The notes below the pieces were generated by a model. That model ran no database searches and was not told where the DNA came from. It saw only the letters and a list, made by a program, of their open reading frames with translations. Made by a program: the position numbers and the translations under genes. From the NCBI GenBank assembly GCA_947685225.1, contig CANTUV010000031.1, positions 67,995,001 to 68,059,000 on the forward strand: DNA of 64,000 bases, in the 5' to 3' direction. This stretch comes from Garcia nutans. Its lineage: Eukaryota > Streptophyta > Magnoliopsida > Malpighiales > Euphorbiaceae. Below are positions 55,284-64,000 of this stretch, piece by piece (position 1 is the first letter of the stretch; each line of letters begins with the position of its first letter).

Positions 55284-56705
55284 TTAAGCTTCATTTCCTT
55301 CCACATCTTCTATTTTTCCATCTTGAAAGGATAATAAAACAAAATCTTCTTCCAATCCTTTTCCCACCATGAAGGTTGCTAGTGGAGGTACTCTATTGAT
55401 CCTTGGAAATGGATTACCTTTGGTATTGCGCTCGTCTGGCTCAGGCAACTTGCCATTATCAATTAAATTCTGGATCTCATGCCTCAACTTCATGCAATTG
55501 TCCATTTTGTGTCCAGGCATTTGATGGAATTGGAAAAATGCATTAGTATCAAAGTTAGGTGGAAGAGGATTAGGCAAAGAACGAGGAGTCAAGGGTTGTA
55601 ACAATCCCTTCTTTTGTAGCTTATTGAGAACCCAAGACAGTGGCTTCCCTAATTCTGAAAACTGCCTCATTCCTCCTTGACTGGTGACATTAACATCAGC
55701 TTCCTTTTGTGTACTTTGATTGCTAGGCTGATAATTTCCTTTCTCATTCCTTCTTGCCGAAAAGCAATTCTTCTCCCTTTCCCACTCTTCAATTTGCAGG
55801 CCAACTTGGAGAAGATCTTTGAAATCACGGATGATTGTATGAGACATCTTCTCACGAAGACTAGGTAACACCCCTCTCACAATCATCCTTATTTGATCGG
55901 ATGCATCGGGCCTCTTCTTGAGCAAACCGGCCTTCTTTCTCCATCTCTTCACATAGTCCACAAAATTCACATTTGGTTGTTGCCTAATGGACTCAACTTC
56001 TATTAAGGTAACTTCCATCTCGACATTGTATCCATATTGTTGGTTGAAGGCCTTGTATAGAAAATCCCAATCTTTTTGTGTACTTTCCTCTAAGGTGTTG
56101 AACCAATTTTGGACAACAGGGTCCAATAAGAGCATGAAGTACCTTAGAGTTTGAGCCTTAGTAGCTCGGGCAGACTGCATAGCAGTGATATACTGCTTCA
56201 CATGGAGATGGGGGTTTCCAGTGCCTTTGTACCTAGCGAAGGAAGGCATCTTGAACTTATAAGAGACCTCCTCATCTTGTTCAAATAGTTTTTCAATCTT
56301 GGATGTCTCTTTGATTTTTAGCTTCTTCTCAAATTTCTTTTCTAAATCAACAATCATCTTTTCAACATCAGAAGTCTCGGTCTTTTTAACAGTTGTCTTC
56401 TCAACAACCTTCGATTCCTTTTTGTCTTAAGGATCTTGGTAGTATTGAGCCCAATCATCATCATCATCAATTATCACCTTTTCATCATCAAAAGCCACTT
56501 CACCAACTTTGGTCTTCCCTTTGTCCTTTGGCTTCTTGGAGTTAGCAGACGCTTCGGCGTGATTTTCTAAAATTTTCATGGTTTCAGATAGGGCCTCTTT
56601 TATTTCTTCCATCTTGGCATTGAGGGCATCATCCACCATTCTTTGAATTTGTTCGGGCTCCATTGCTTTTGGTGAAAAAGAGATTGAGTCGTTGCTAGAT
56701 TCTTC
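55284..56705 (-). pseudogene. gag: gag of element B, nearly intact
   Basis: Minus-strand frame: 56427-56663 (MEPEQIQRMVDDALNAKMEE..., 78 codons), a single TAA at 56427-56429, then the same frame from 56357 to 55284 (357 codons). The upstream residues SSNDSISFSPKA (to about 56705) match A and may be coding. Capsid: YKFKMPSFARYKGTGNPHLH, FNTLEESTQKDWDFLYKAFN, NFVDYVKRWRKKAGLLKKRP. The knuckle-like motif reads FQFHQMPGHKMDNC, so its first Cys is Phe where A has Cys. The C-terminus LATFMVGKGLEEDFVLLSFQ ends with a stop, and no pol follows. It is the best gag of this family in the window; whether it encoded a working particle protein is unknown. Confidence 0.9.
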
Positions 56706-57832
56706 GCTTTCGATGTAGGTAGGATTGTCTTAAGCTTTTGAACTGTCGTAATCTAGGGCTGGAAGCCAGAGAGGATTAATAATATGAGATGCAAATGTAT
56801 GTATGTATGCATGTATGCACAAACAATCAACAAATAAGGATAAATAGGACGTTCCTTCCAACCTTATAACATCCACACACGAATGGCGAGTCTCTTTTCC
56901 TAGGTATATGGTTAACAAAATACCAACATGGGGCATCTTATTTTTGAATATTTCCCTCGGACGGTTCAACCAATAGTTATATTTTTTAAAATGGAAATCA
57001 GTTTATGATAATTCCCATTAATTAGGTTTTAATCCATTCAACCAACTACAGTAGCTTTTATGTTATATTGGATTAAAACTAAATTAAGAGGTTTATTATA
57101 GATAGATTTCTCACTTGAAAAAGTAACTAATGATTCATGCCAAAAACAAGCCCATGGTTAATTATTCTTAGTATAAACTAGGCTCGCAATTGATTTTTAG
57201 TATTTCATAATTGACCTAAATAATTTGCATGCTCTTTGTAAAAAAATGGTTGGATGAAAACCATTTTGTTTCTAAGCCCATTGTAAAAAGATTTTAGAAA
57301 AATCATATTTTGGGCTTTGTATTTGGGTCATGAGCAAAAGAATTTTTGATTTGTTTTTAGAAAAGTCTTATGTCCAAAGACCATCTTGAAAAATTTTGAA
57401 AATAGCTTTGGTCTTTTGGACTTTGAAGAAAAATTTATTTGAGCTTACAAATGTACTTGGGTCAAATTAGAAAAAGAGCAAACCAAATAAGCCATGATTT
57501 AAGCCAAGACAGATTAATCATAGTCAAACAACATGCATTTGGGGTAAAACCTAAGGGAAATAACTAGGCCAATTACATGAGCTTTAGTCTTTGGTTAAAA
57601 AGACTTATTTTTCCATAGCAAGTGTATACCAAATGGTACAAGGCTATGAGTGGTTATGCCATGCTCGATCTCCATACCTTGAGTGAAAGTATGGTATCCC
57701 TTACGTAACACAATACGGGTAACACGGGCATCCTAACTCAAGCACACGATGCAATCTAATATGATGCAATGGATAATATCATTATAAGAAAGTATAGAAT
57801 AATATAAAGAACAACAGAATCAACTTCTCTTA
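56706..57832 (-). other. Leader of element B
   Basis: Inverse of 11403-12538 of A. A minus-strand frame at 56730-56969 (MNRPREIFKNKMPHVGILLT...) has a counterpart in A (12271-12465), but the two lie in different frames relative to gag and diverge after a few dozen codons. Probably untranslated leader. Confidence 0.6.
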
Positions 57833-57849
57833 TCCCCAATAGAGTTGCC
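57833..57849 (-). other. Primer binding site of B, mutated
   Basis: The minus strand reads TGGCAACTCTATTGGGG, against TGGCGACTCCACTGGGG in A: three transitions, in line with methylation-linked decay of an older element. Confidence 0.75.
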
Positions 57850-57851
57850 AC

Positions 57852-60085
57852 TGTGAGCGGAGATTTTTGCCCCCACTCTCGGTGGAATGGTTCTTGCGAC
57901 TTCGACACTGTTTAGGCTCGGGGCCGTAGAGAACACAGACCTAAGTCTGGAGAAAATAGAGTCGCCACCGGGACAGGAAAGGGGCGGATGACTCGATTCC
58001 TAAGGAATCCCCAACCCCCTAATGGGTTCAAAAAGTTGGGTACGTGTGGGGAAGGTGAGAAATGGCCCAGCACCCCCACAATGCCCAGTTCATTGGAACC
58101 GGCCTCCTTTACAGGTCTTAATATTATAAAATTCTTAAATATAACAATATCATCCATATTACACACAATAATTGAAATAAAGCATCGTTATATTAAAATC
58201 AAAGCAATGTCCAAACAAAGCAAATAAATGGACACCCATCTGAAGATGGAAACATGTCCTTACATAATCCATGCCTAAATAGGACACCCATCGAAAGGTA
58301 GAAACATGTCCTTTACATTGGTCTAAAATATAAAAGCAATTTAAATTACATCATAGTTAACTAATGAGGTATCCACAAAGTGGAAACATACCTCTTACAA
58401 CATTTGGAAATAAAAAATAAATCGATAAAGGTAAATAACCATTCATCATAAAGAAATGAATCGCCAAAGATATTAAACATCAATCAAAATATAAACATTC
58501 ATACATGATAATTTAAATAAACCAAGCATTGAACTTAAATCAATCGAAGTATATAAAATAAATCAAAGTATATAATGAACTACACAATCAAATAAAGTAT
58601 TTAAAGATACAAATTGACGTTTACTGTTTCCATTTAAAGTTTTTTAATTAATATTTAATATTTTGGGATTTTAATATATTAAGGTTTATGTTACTGTAAG
58701 TTTTAAAGGAATTGAAATGGATTAAAGTTTTATAATTTAAGAGGTTGATAAAGTTCTTTGATTAACCAAATTAGTGTTTGAGGAGTGAAATCATGAAATT
58801 AGGGTTTGGACACTATAAAACATTAGGTTTATGATTATTAGCTACTGAATTGTTATTTTTAGGCTTACTGTGTTTGAATTTTAATATTTAGGTTTATAAG
58901 GTTTTAATGTTTAAAGGATTTGGGTTTAGAAAAATTAGGGTTTAAGGTTTTAAGGGAGTTAGGATTTAAGAAAACTAGGGTTTAATGTTAGCTAGTTTGA
59001 GGTTATTGTCTTGGTTTTAAAGTTGAATTAGGGTTTTTAGTGTTTCGGAGAATGTATTTGATTTTAGAATTTGAAAAAACAATTTATAGTTTTATGAAGC
59101 TTTATAAAAATAAACAATTTGAAAAGGATTCAATTTAGGGTTTTGGAAAATTGGAAAGAAGATTAGGGTTTTGGTAAATTAATGAAACGATTTAAGGTTT
59201 TGAAAAGTTAGAAAGTAGATTAAGGTTTTAAGATTTTGAAGAAATAGAAACAACAATTTTAAGAGTTTTGTAAAACATAGAAACGAATTAAGGTTTTAAA
59301 AATCAAAAGAAACAATTGAATGATTGAAGCTACTGTGAAGAAAAAAAAGATTAGATATTCATACATTCGTTTGTTGGTTCGACCAAAAATTACTTCTTGG
59401 ATGAACAAGAACAAAGGCAAGATGGTTACCTTTGATGGATTGAATTGCTTGTTTTCTCTCTCAAGAGTCCAATCGTTAATCTCCTAATTTTCTTGATTCC
59501 TCGGTCCAAAGTTTTTGCTCTAAAATTTCCCCCCCTTTTTGTGTCCTTTTTAGTCTTATTTATAGGAAATTTAGATGATTAATTCAATTTGTTTATGGAA
59601 ACTATCATTAATTAGGAAAAGGAAACCGAAACCAAATAGAATTTGGTTTCGGAAAAAATTGCGTTGGAAAAATTATGCTGGCGAAAACTGCGATGGGCTG
59701 CGAGAGCTGCGAGGCTAGGTGCGAGCGTCGGGCGCGCCAAGTGGGCTGCAGGCCATTTCGCCCGCAGGAGGGCCTAGGCCATTTCGCTCGCAGGATTTTC
59801 CTGCTAGAGAAATGACTTCTAAGGGTGAAATGGCTTTGGCCATTTCGTCCAACCTTTTCGGCGACAAATTTTTTCGTCGCCGATTTTTCTATCGCCGATT
59901 TTTATTTTTATTTTTATTTTTATTTTTATTTTTATTTTTATTTTTATTTTTATTTTTATTTTTATTACTGTAATTATAAAAAATAAATACTAGAACAAAT
60001 ATTATTTAATTAAGATAACACAAAAATTATTTTGGACTAAATAAAATATATTGGATCGGATTGGGTCAAAAATTAAGGGTCTACA
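57852..60085 (-). repeat. 5' LTR of element B
   Basis: TGTGAGCGG...GGTCTACA on the plus strand, then AATTG and the PG spacer. Contains AAATGGC...GCCATTT (59828-59845), GCAGGA...TCCTGC (59790-59804), GGCCTAGGCC (59771-59780) and an expanded (ATTTTT)n run at about 59896-59967 that is absent from the 3' LTR. Confidence 0.9.
59896..59967. repeat. (ATTTTT)n microsatellite
   Basis: About twelve hexamer units inside the B 5' LTR; the 3' LTR has only a short TTTATT stretch at the same place (5325-5360). Confidence 0.95.
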
Positions 60086-60197
60086 AATTGTTTGTCCTAT
60101 AAAGGACGCATAAAAGAGAGAAATGAAAAAACATAAACATAAGCAGGAAAACTTAGGCAAGAACAAGTAAAAGATAGAGAGACACTCAACGAACAAG

Positions 60198-61699
60198 ATG
60201 GGATCTAAAATACATGTCTCCTTAGTCGCTCTGTTTTAATTCTTCGCTTTTGCAGTTGAAGCTCAGCCCAACGTCTTCGATATCAGAAAGTACGGTGCCA
60301 AAGCGGATGGGATGTTTGATATTAGTTCGGTATGAATGAGCAATTAATTTTTATGTAACAAATATATATATACTATAAATTATTTTCTGCTGAAACCTTT
60401 TGTTTCGCTTTACTTTTTAGGCATTATTGAGTGCCTGGAGTGCGGCCTGTGCAGCAACGGGTTCTAGCAAAGTTGTAATACCAAAAGGGACATACTCCTT
60501 AGGGCCAGTGGACATAAAAGGCCCTTGCAAGGGTCCCGTGAATCTTAAAGTTCAAGGAACTCTGAAGGCCCCGTCAAATCAGAGTCAGCACAAGGCGGGC
60601 GCGCACAACGGTGAAAGCTGGATCTCTTTTATCAAAATCGATCATCTCACAGTATTTGGTGGTGGTACCTTTGATGGACAAGGGAAAAATTCTTGGAAAA
60701 AAAATAATTGCCACAAAAACACAAATTGCAAGAAGCTTCCGATTGTGTGTATTTGAATATCATCTTGCACATATTGACTCCATTTTCACGATGCTATTTA
60801 TGGTAATAGGGTGCTAATAAAATCTTGGTTAAATGTTTGTTCTTCCGCAAAAAAATTGTCAGAGTTTAAGGTTCAATTCCATCACCAAAAGCATCATGGA
60901 TGATGTAACGACTATTGACAACAAGAATTTCCATGCCAATGTCTTAGGGTGTAAGAATCTCGCCTTTCGAGGCTTTACGATCCTTGCGCCTACAGAAAGC
61001 GTCAACACTGATGGAATTCACATCGGACGTTCAAGCGAGATCAACATCACCGATTCAAATATTAGGACTGGTGATTATTGCATCTCCATTGGTGATGACA
61101 CCCAACAAGTGCAAATCATAAATGTGCGGTGCAGACTAGGACACGGCATCAGTGTCGGAATTTTAGGGAAGTACAAGAATGAAGGACCTGTCTCTGGAAT
61201 TTTTGTAAGAAATTGCACCATCGACAGCACTGATAATGGTGTACGAATCAAGACCTGGCCCGCATTATATGTTATATTATCATGAAAAATGTCGGTAATC
61301 CCATCATTATAGATCAAGTGTATTGCCCATGGAGTCAATTTAATCCTAAGGTAATACCAAATAGATGGGAAGATAGTGTTTCTTTAAATATTGAACAGCT
61401 GCGAGTAATAATAAATGAACACATATAGAGACACGAGTTTAATTCCATGATTTTTCTGTTATCTTTTTTTTCAGATCCCATCAAAGGTTAAGATAAGCAA
61501 TGTCAGCTTCAGGAATATCAGAGTCTCTTCGGCAACTACTGTAGCTGTTCAACTCAATTGCAGCAGTAGTCTCCGTTGCTAGAACGTAGAGCTTGCTTAC
61601 ATCAACCTCTTAAACAATGGAGCTGAAGGCCCCATAGAATCCCCATGTGCAAATGTTAGGCCCAAGCATACGGGAAAAGTTTTTCTGGAAGGTTGTTAA
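60198..61699 (+). pseudogene. PG-2: exo-polygalacturonase (GH28), complete but dead copy
   Basis: Four exons by homology and GT-AG borders: 60198-60329, 60421-60744, 60864-61350, 61475-61699. The product would be a secreted pectin-degrading GH28 enzyme: signal peptide (MGSKIHVSLVALF), FDIRKYGAKADG, VIPKGTYSLGPVDIKGPCKG, GGGTFDGQGK, NTDGIHIGRS, GHGISVGILGKY, RIKTW, and the VKISNVSFRNIR tail. Lesions: TAA at 60237-60239 inside the signal peptide; the G-D-D-C catalytic motif reads GDYC, losing one active-site Asp; a deletion and frameshift after TWPA (about 61258-61290) make exon 3 487 nt, not a multiple of three; TAG at 61580-61582 in exon 4. The close match to pollen exo-PGs is from motif style. 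PG-1 exon 4 lacks the TAG, so that lesion is copy-specific. Confidence 0.92.
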
Positions 61700-63257
61700 T
61701 GTATCTATTGTATAAAATATTTGTTTGATTATGATTAAAAGGGTATTATTCATATATTACTTATAGAATACATTACTTCACTCAAATCCAATACAATTTT
61801 GAAATGAAGATATTTTAAATTCTATTATTTAATTCAATTTCTAAATTTGTAAGAATTTAGAAATTGAATTAAATTCAATTTAAATAGTTAATTTAACAAA
61901 TCCATGATTTTTAAATCTCTGTCGGAACAAAGAGGTTTAAGTAAGAGAGAGTCTGATTCGATCTTAATAAACGCCGCTGCCATGTCGTGTTTTGCGATAT
62001 TTATAAATGAAATACATATAATTAGATTTTACGATATATGCTCTCCTATCGCTATAACCTTCATACAGTTCACGTGAATCCCATACTCTAAAATTCTAAA
62101 AATTTCACCGGACTAATGCATAAAGTAGCTTACTGAAAAAGAATTTTCATTGTACCGAATACCAGTAAAACATGAGCGAGCTGTAAAGGACTAATGTACA
62201 CCCGTACAGTCGTGAATTGCAGTAACAGACAATGTTTTTGTTTTCTTTTCATATTTGATGATTCCTGCTATGTCGTTCGACCAGCAAAAAAGGAAAGCCA
62301 TATGCTTTTTATTCTGTGGTTTTTCTGCTCCCGTTACTGCAACTTGCGTGCAATTTGTGCTAATTCCTGCTCGTTAATTCAATCCATAAAGTTCCTTAGG
62401 AAAAATTAATTTCCATGTTTACTGGGACCATTTTCCCCTCAAGCGCATGCCCCGTTCCCAAGTGCCAAGTGCCCTGTCAAGATACGCGAACACAACTTAT
62501 TTAGTGCAACAGATTTTGAATCCCCCGCCCATGGTTTCCCTGCAAACTTATTTTAATTCAGTAGACGAGCCAAATTTTGTATATTGCTTAAATCCCCCGT
62601 CACTTTTCAATGTGGGATAACGTCATGTTTTTGTTGCAATCAATTCCTAAAAAAAAATATTAATGTGAGCCGAATAGACTCTCATAATATTGTATGCACA
62701 ACCATATGTGCAACTATGCATGTTTACATGTATGCATGCACGCATGCATACGTGTGTGTCCATACACAATTGCATGCATGCATACATACCTATATATTAT
62801 TCTACAAGCTTGTCCTCCTCGAAAAGGAATAACAAAAGAAAAAGCATGATTACATGTGGCACGCAAAATAGTAAGGGCGGAAAAATGTATTGGACGGTTT
62901 GGCATCTGTGTTGGTATGAGAATGAAAACAAAAATAAGGTACAACTGTAGCTTATTTTATGCAACATGAGTTTCGAGACACAATTAAGAAAAAAAATGCA
63001 ATCGGGTTAAACTTAAGGTTGGCAAGCATTTTTCGGTTGAAACTTATAGCATAAAATGTGAGAAAAAAATGCACTAATAGTAGACCAAGTTAAGTTGCAT
63101 GACAACACCTGCAACAACTTGTTATAAACTTTGAATAAAGAAGGTAATTGTTTGTCCTATAAAGGATGCATAAAAGAGAGAAGCGAAAAAACATTAACGT
63201 AAGCAGGAAAACTTAGGCAAGAACAAGTAAAAGATAGAGAAACACTCAACGAACAAG
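61700..63257. repeat. PG spacer, copy 2
   Basis: Uninterrupted counterpart of 1818-3223 plus 60086-60197, and so the empty-site reference for the insertion of B (AAGGTAATTGTTTGTCCTAT near 63140-63160). It has a longer TGCATGCA microsatellite (62730-62790). No gene recognised; the PG-3 promoter should lie near its right end. Confidence 0.85.
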
Positions 63258-64000
63258 ATGGGATCTAAAATACATGTCTCCTTAGTCGATCTGTTTTAAT
63301 TCTTCGCTTTTACAGTTGAAACTCAGCCCAACATCACCGATATCAGAAAGTACGATGCCAAAGCGGATGGGAGGTCTTATATTAGTTCGGTATGAAAGAG
63401 CAATTAATTTTTATGTAACAAATATATATATATATAAACTATAAATTATTTTCGGCTAAAACCTTTTGTTTTGCTTTACTTTTTAGGCATTATTGAGTGC
63501 CTGGAGTGCGGCCTGTGCAGCAACGGGTACTAGAAAGTTGTAATACCAAAAGGGACATACTCTTTAGGGCTAGTGGACATAAAAGGCCCTTGCAAGGGTC
63601 CCGTGCATCTTGAAGTTCATGGAACTCTGAAGGCCTCATCAAATCCGAGTCAGCATAAGGTAGGCATGCACGATAGTGAAAGCTGGATCTCTTTTATCAA
63701 AATCGATCGTCTCACAGTATCTGGTAGTGGTACCTTCGATGGACAAGGGAAAACTGCTTGGAAATCAAATACATTCCACAAAAACAAGGATTGCAAGAAG
63801 CTTCCGATTGTGAGTGTATTTGAATATCATCTAGCACATATTGACTCCATTTTCACGATGCTATTTATGGTAATAGGGTGCTAATAAAATCATGGTTACA
63901 TGTTTATTCTTCCACAAAAAATCTATCAGAGTTTAAAGTTCAATTTCATCACCAATAGCATCATGGAGGATGTAACGACTATCGACAACAAAAATTTCCA
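63258..64000 (+). pseudogene. PG-3: exo-polygalacturonase (GH28), 5' part, dead copy cut by the window edge
   Basis: Exon 1 63258-63389, exon 2 63487-63809, exon 3 from 63930 to the window end, with the same intron positions as PG-2. It shares the in-frame TAA in the signal peptide (63297-63299). In exon 2 a one-base deletion near 63532 (exon length 323 against 324) shifts frame. The conserved YGAK reads YDAK. Readable motifs beyond the shift are KGPCKGPVHLEVHGTLKA, SGSGTFDGQGK and the exon 3 start SLKFNFITNSIMEDVTTIDN. The intron 2 donor is GTGAGT, better than the GTGTGT of PG-2. The catalytic region lies right of the window. Confidence 0.9.

Larger units (their letters stand above)
3224..60085 (-). 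mobile_element. Element B: Tat/Ogre-type gag-only LTR retrotransposon (host of the nest)
   Basis: Minus-strand element: 5' LTR 57852-60085, PBS 57833-57849, gag 55284-56705, non-coding 3' region with tandem arrays, 3' LTR 3224-5482. TSD AATTG at 3219-3223 and 60086-60090. Element A interrupts it at 9205-54978; without A its internal region is about 6.6 kb, matching the 6.5 kb of A. No protease, RT, RNase H or integrase is recognisable, and gag ends at the same place as in A. The left terminus reads TCTGAG instead of the TGTGAG seen on the other LTR, a mutated end. The lineage call (Tat/Ogre) rests on gag style, the Arg-tRNA-like PBS and the repeat-rich 3' region. Confidence 0.9.

Noticed and set aside
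60611..60817. Extra frame overlapping PG-2 exon 2
   Set aside because: Out-of-frame shadow of the polygalacturonase exon.

Overview
This is plant nuclear DNA, most likely from a eudicot with a sizeable, transposon-rich genome; the species cannot be named from the window. The only host genes are a tandem array of GH28 polygalacturonase (pollen exo-PG type) copies with GT-AG introns: the end of PG-1 (1413-1817), PG-2 (60198-61699, dead) and the start of PG-3 (63258-64000, dead). The ATG-to-ATG repeat unit is 3060 bp. No intact host gene was found.

Everything from 3224 to 60085 (56.9 kb) is one nest of LTR retrotransposons sitting in the spacer between PG-1 and PG-2. Each layer has its own 5-bp target duplication (TSD). 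Element B (minus strand, 3224-60085, TSD AATTG) entered the PG spacer. Element A (plus, 9205-54978, TSD CTAGG), of the same family, entered B. Element C (minus, 12791-35776, TSD ATGAT) entered the gag of A. Element D (minus, 19197-33727, TSD CTATC) entered an LTR of C. Solo LTR F (minus, 25972-28905, TSD TACCT) sits inside D. Element E (plus, 43022-54867, TSD ACTCC) entered the 3' LTR of A. A further E/F-type LTR, G (1-1412), cuts PG-1 exon 3.

A and B look like Tat/Ogre-type Ty3/gypsy elements that carry only gag: the primer site resembles an Arg-tRNA site, there is no pol, and the 3' untranslated region is full of tandem repeats. D and E are chromodomain (Tekay/Del-like) Ty3/gypsy elements primed by initiator Met-tRNA; their gag and pol are broken by stops, frameshifts and deletions. 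C has long LTRs, a 3.1-kb internal region without recognisable genes, and the same PPT-proximal hairpin as E, so it is probably a non-autonomous partner (LARD-like).

The most unusual signal is structural. Many short inverted repeats keep their pairing while their sequence changes. They include (1) a two-hairpin module (CTAAGC...GCTTAG followed by a second stem of different sequence) in the LTRs of C, D, E and F, followed at once by an AGGT splice-donor-like motif; (2) an array of 14 small dyads inside C; (3) runs of palindromes in the LTRs of C and D; (4) a hairpin just before the PPT of C, D and E; (5) clusters of CCACG-NN-CGTGG palindromes in the LTRs of C, E, F and G; (6) arrays of mini-dyads at the 3' end of A. 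All were read by eye; no alignment, folding or database search was possible.
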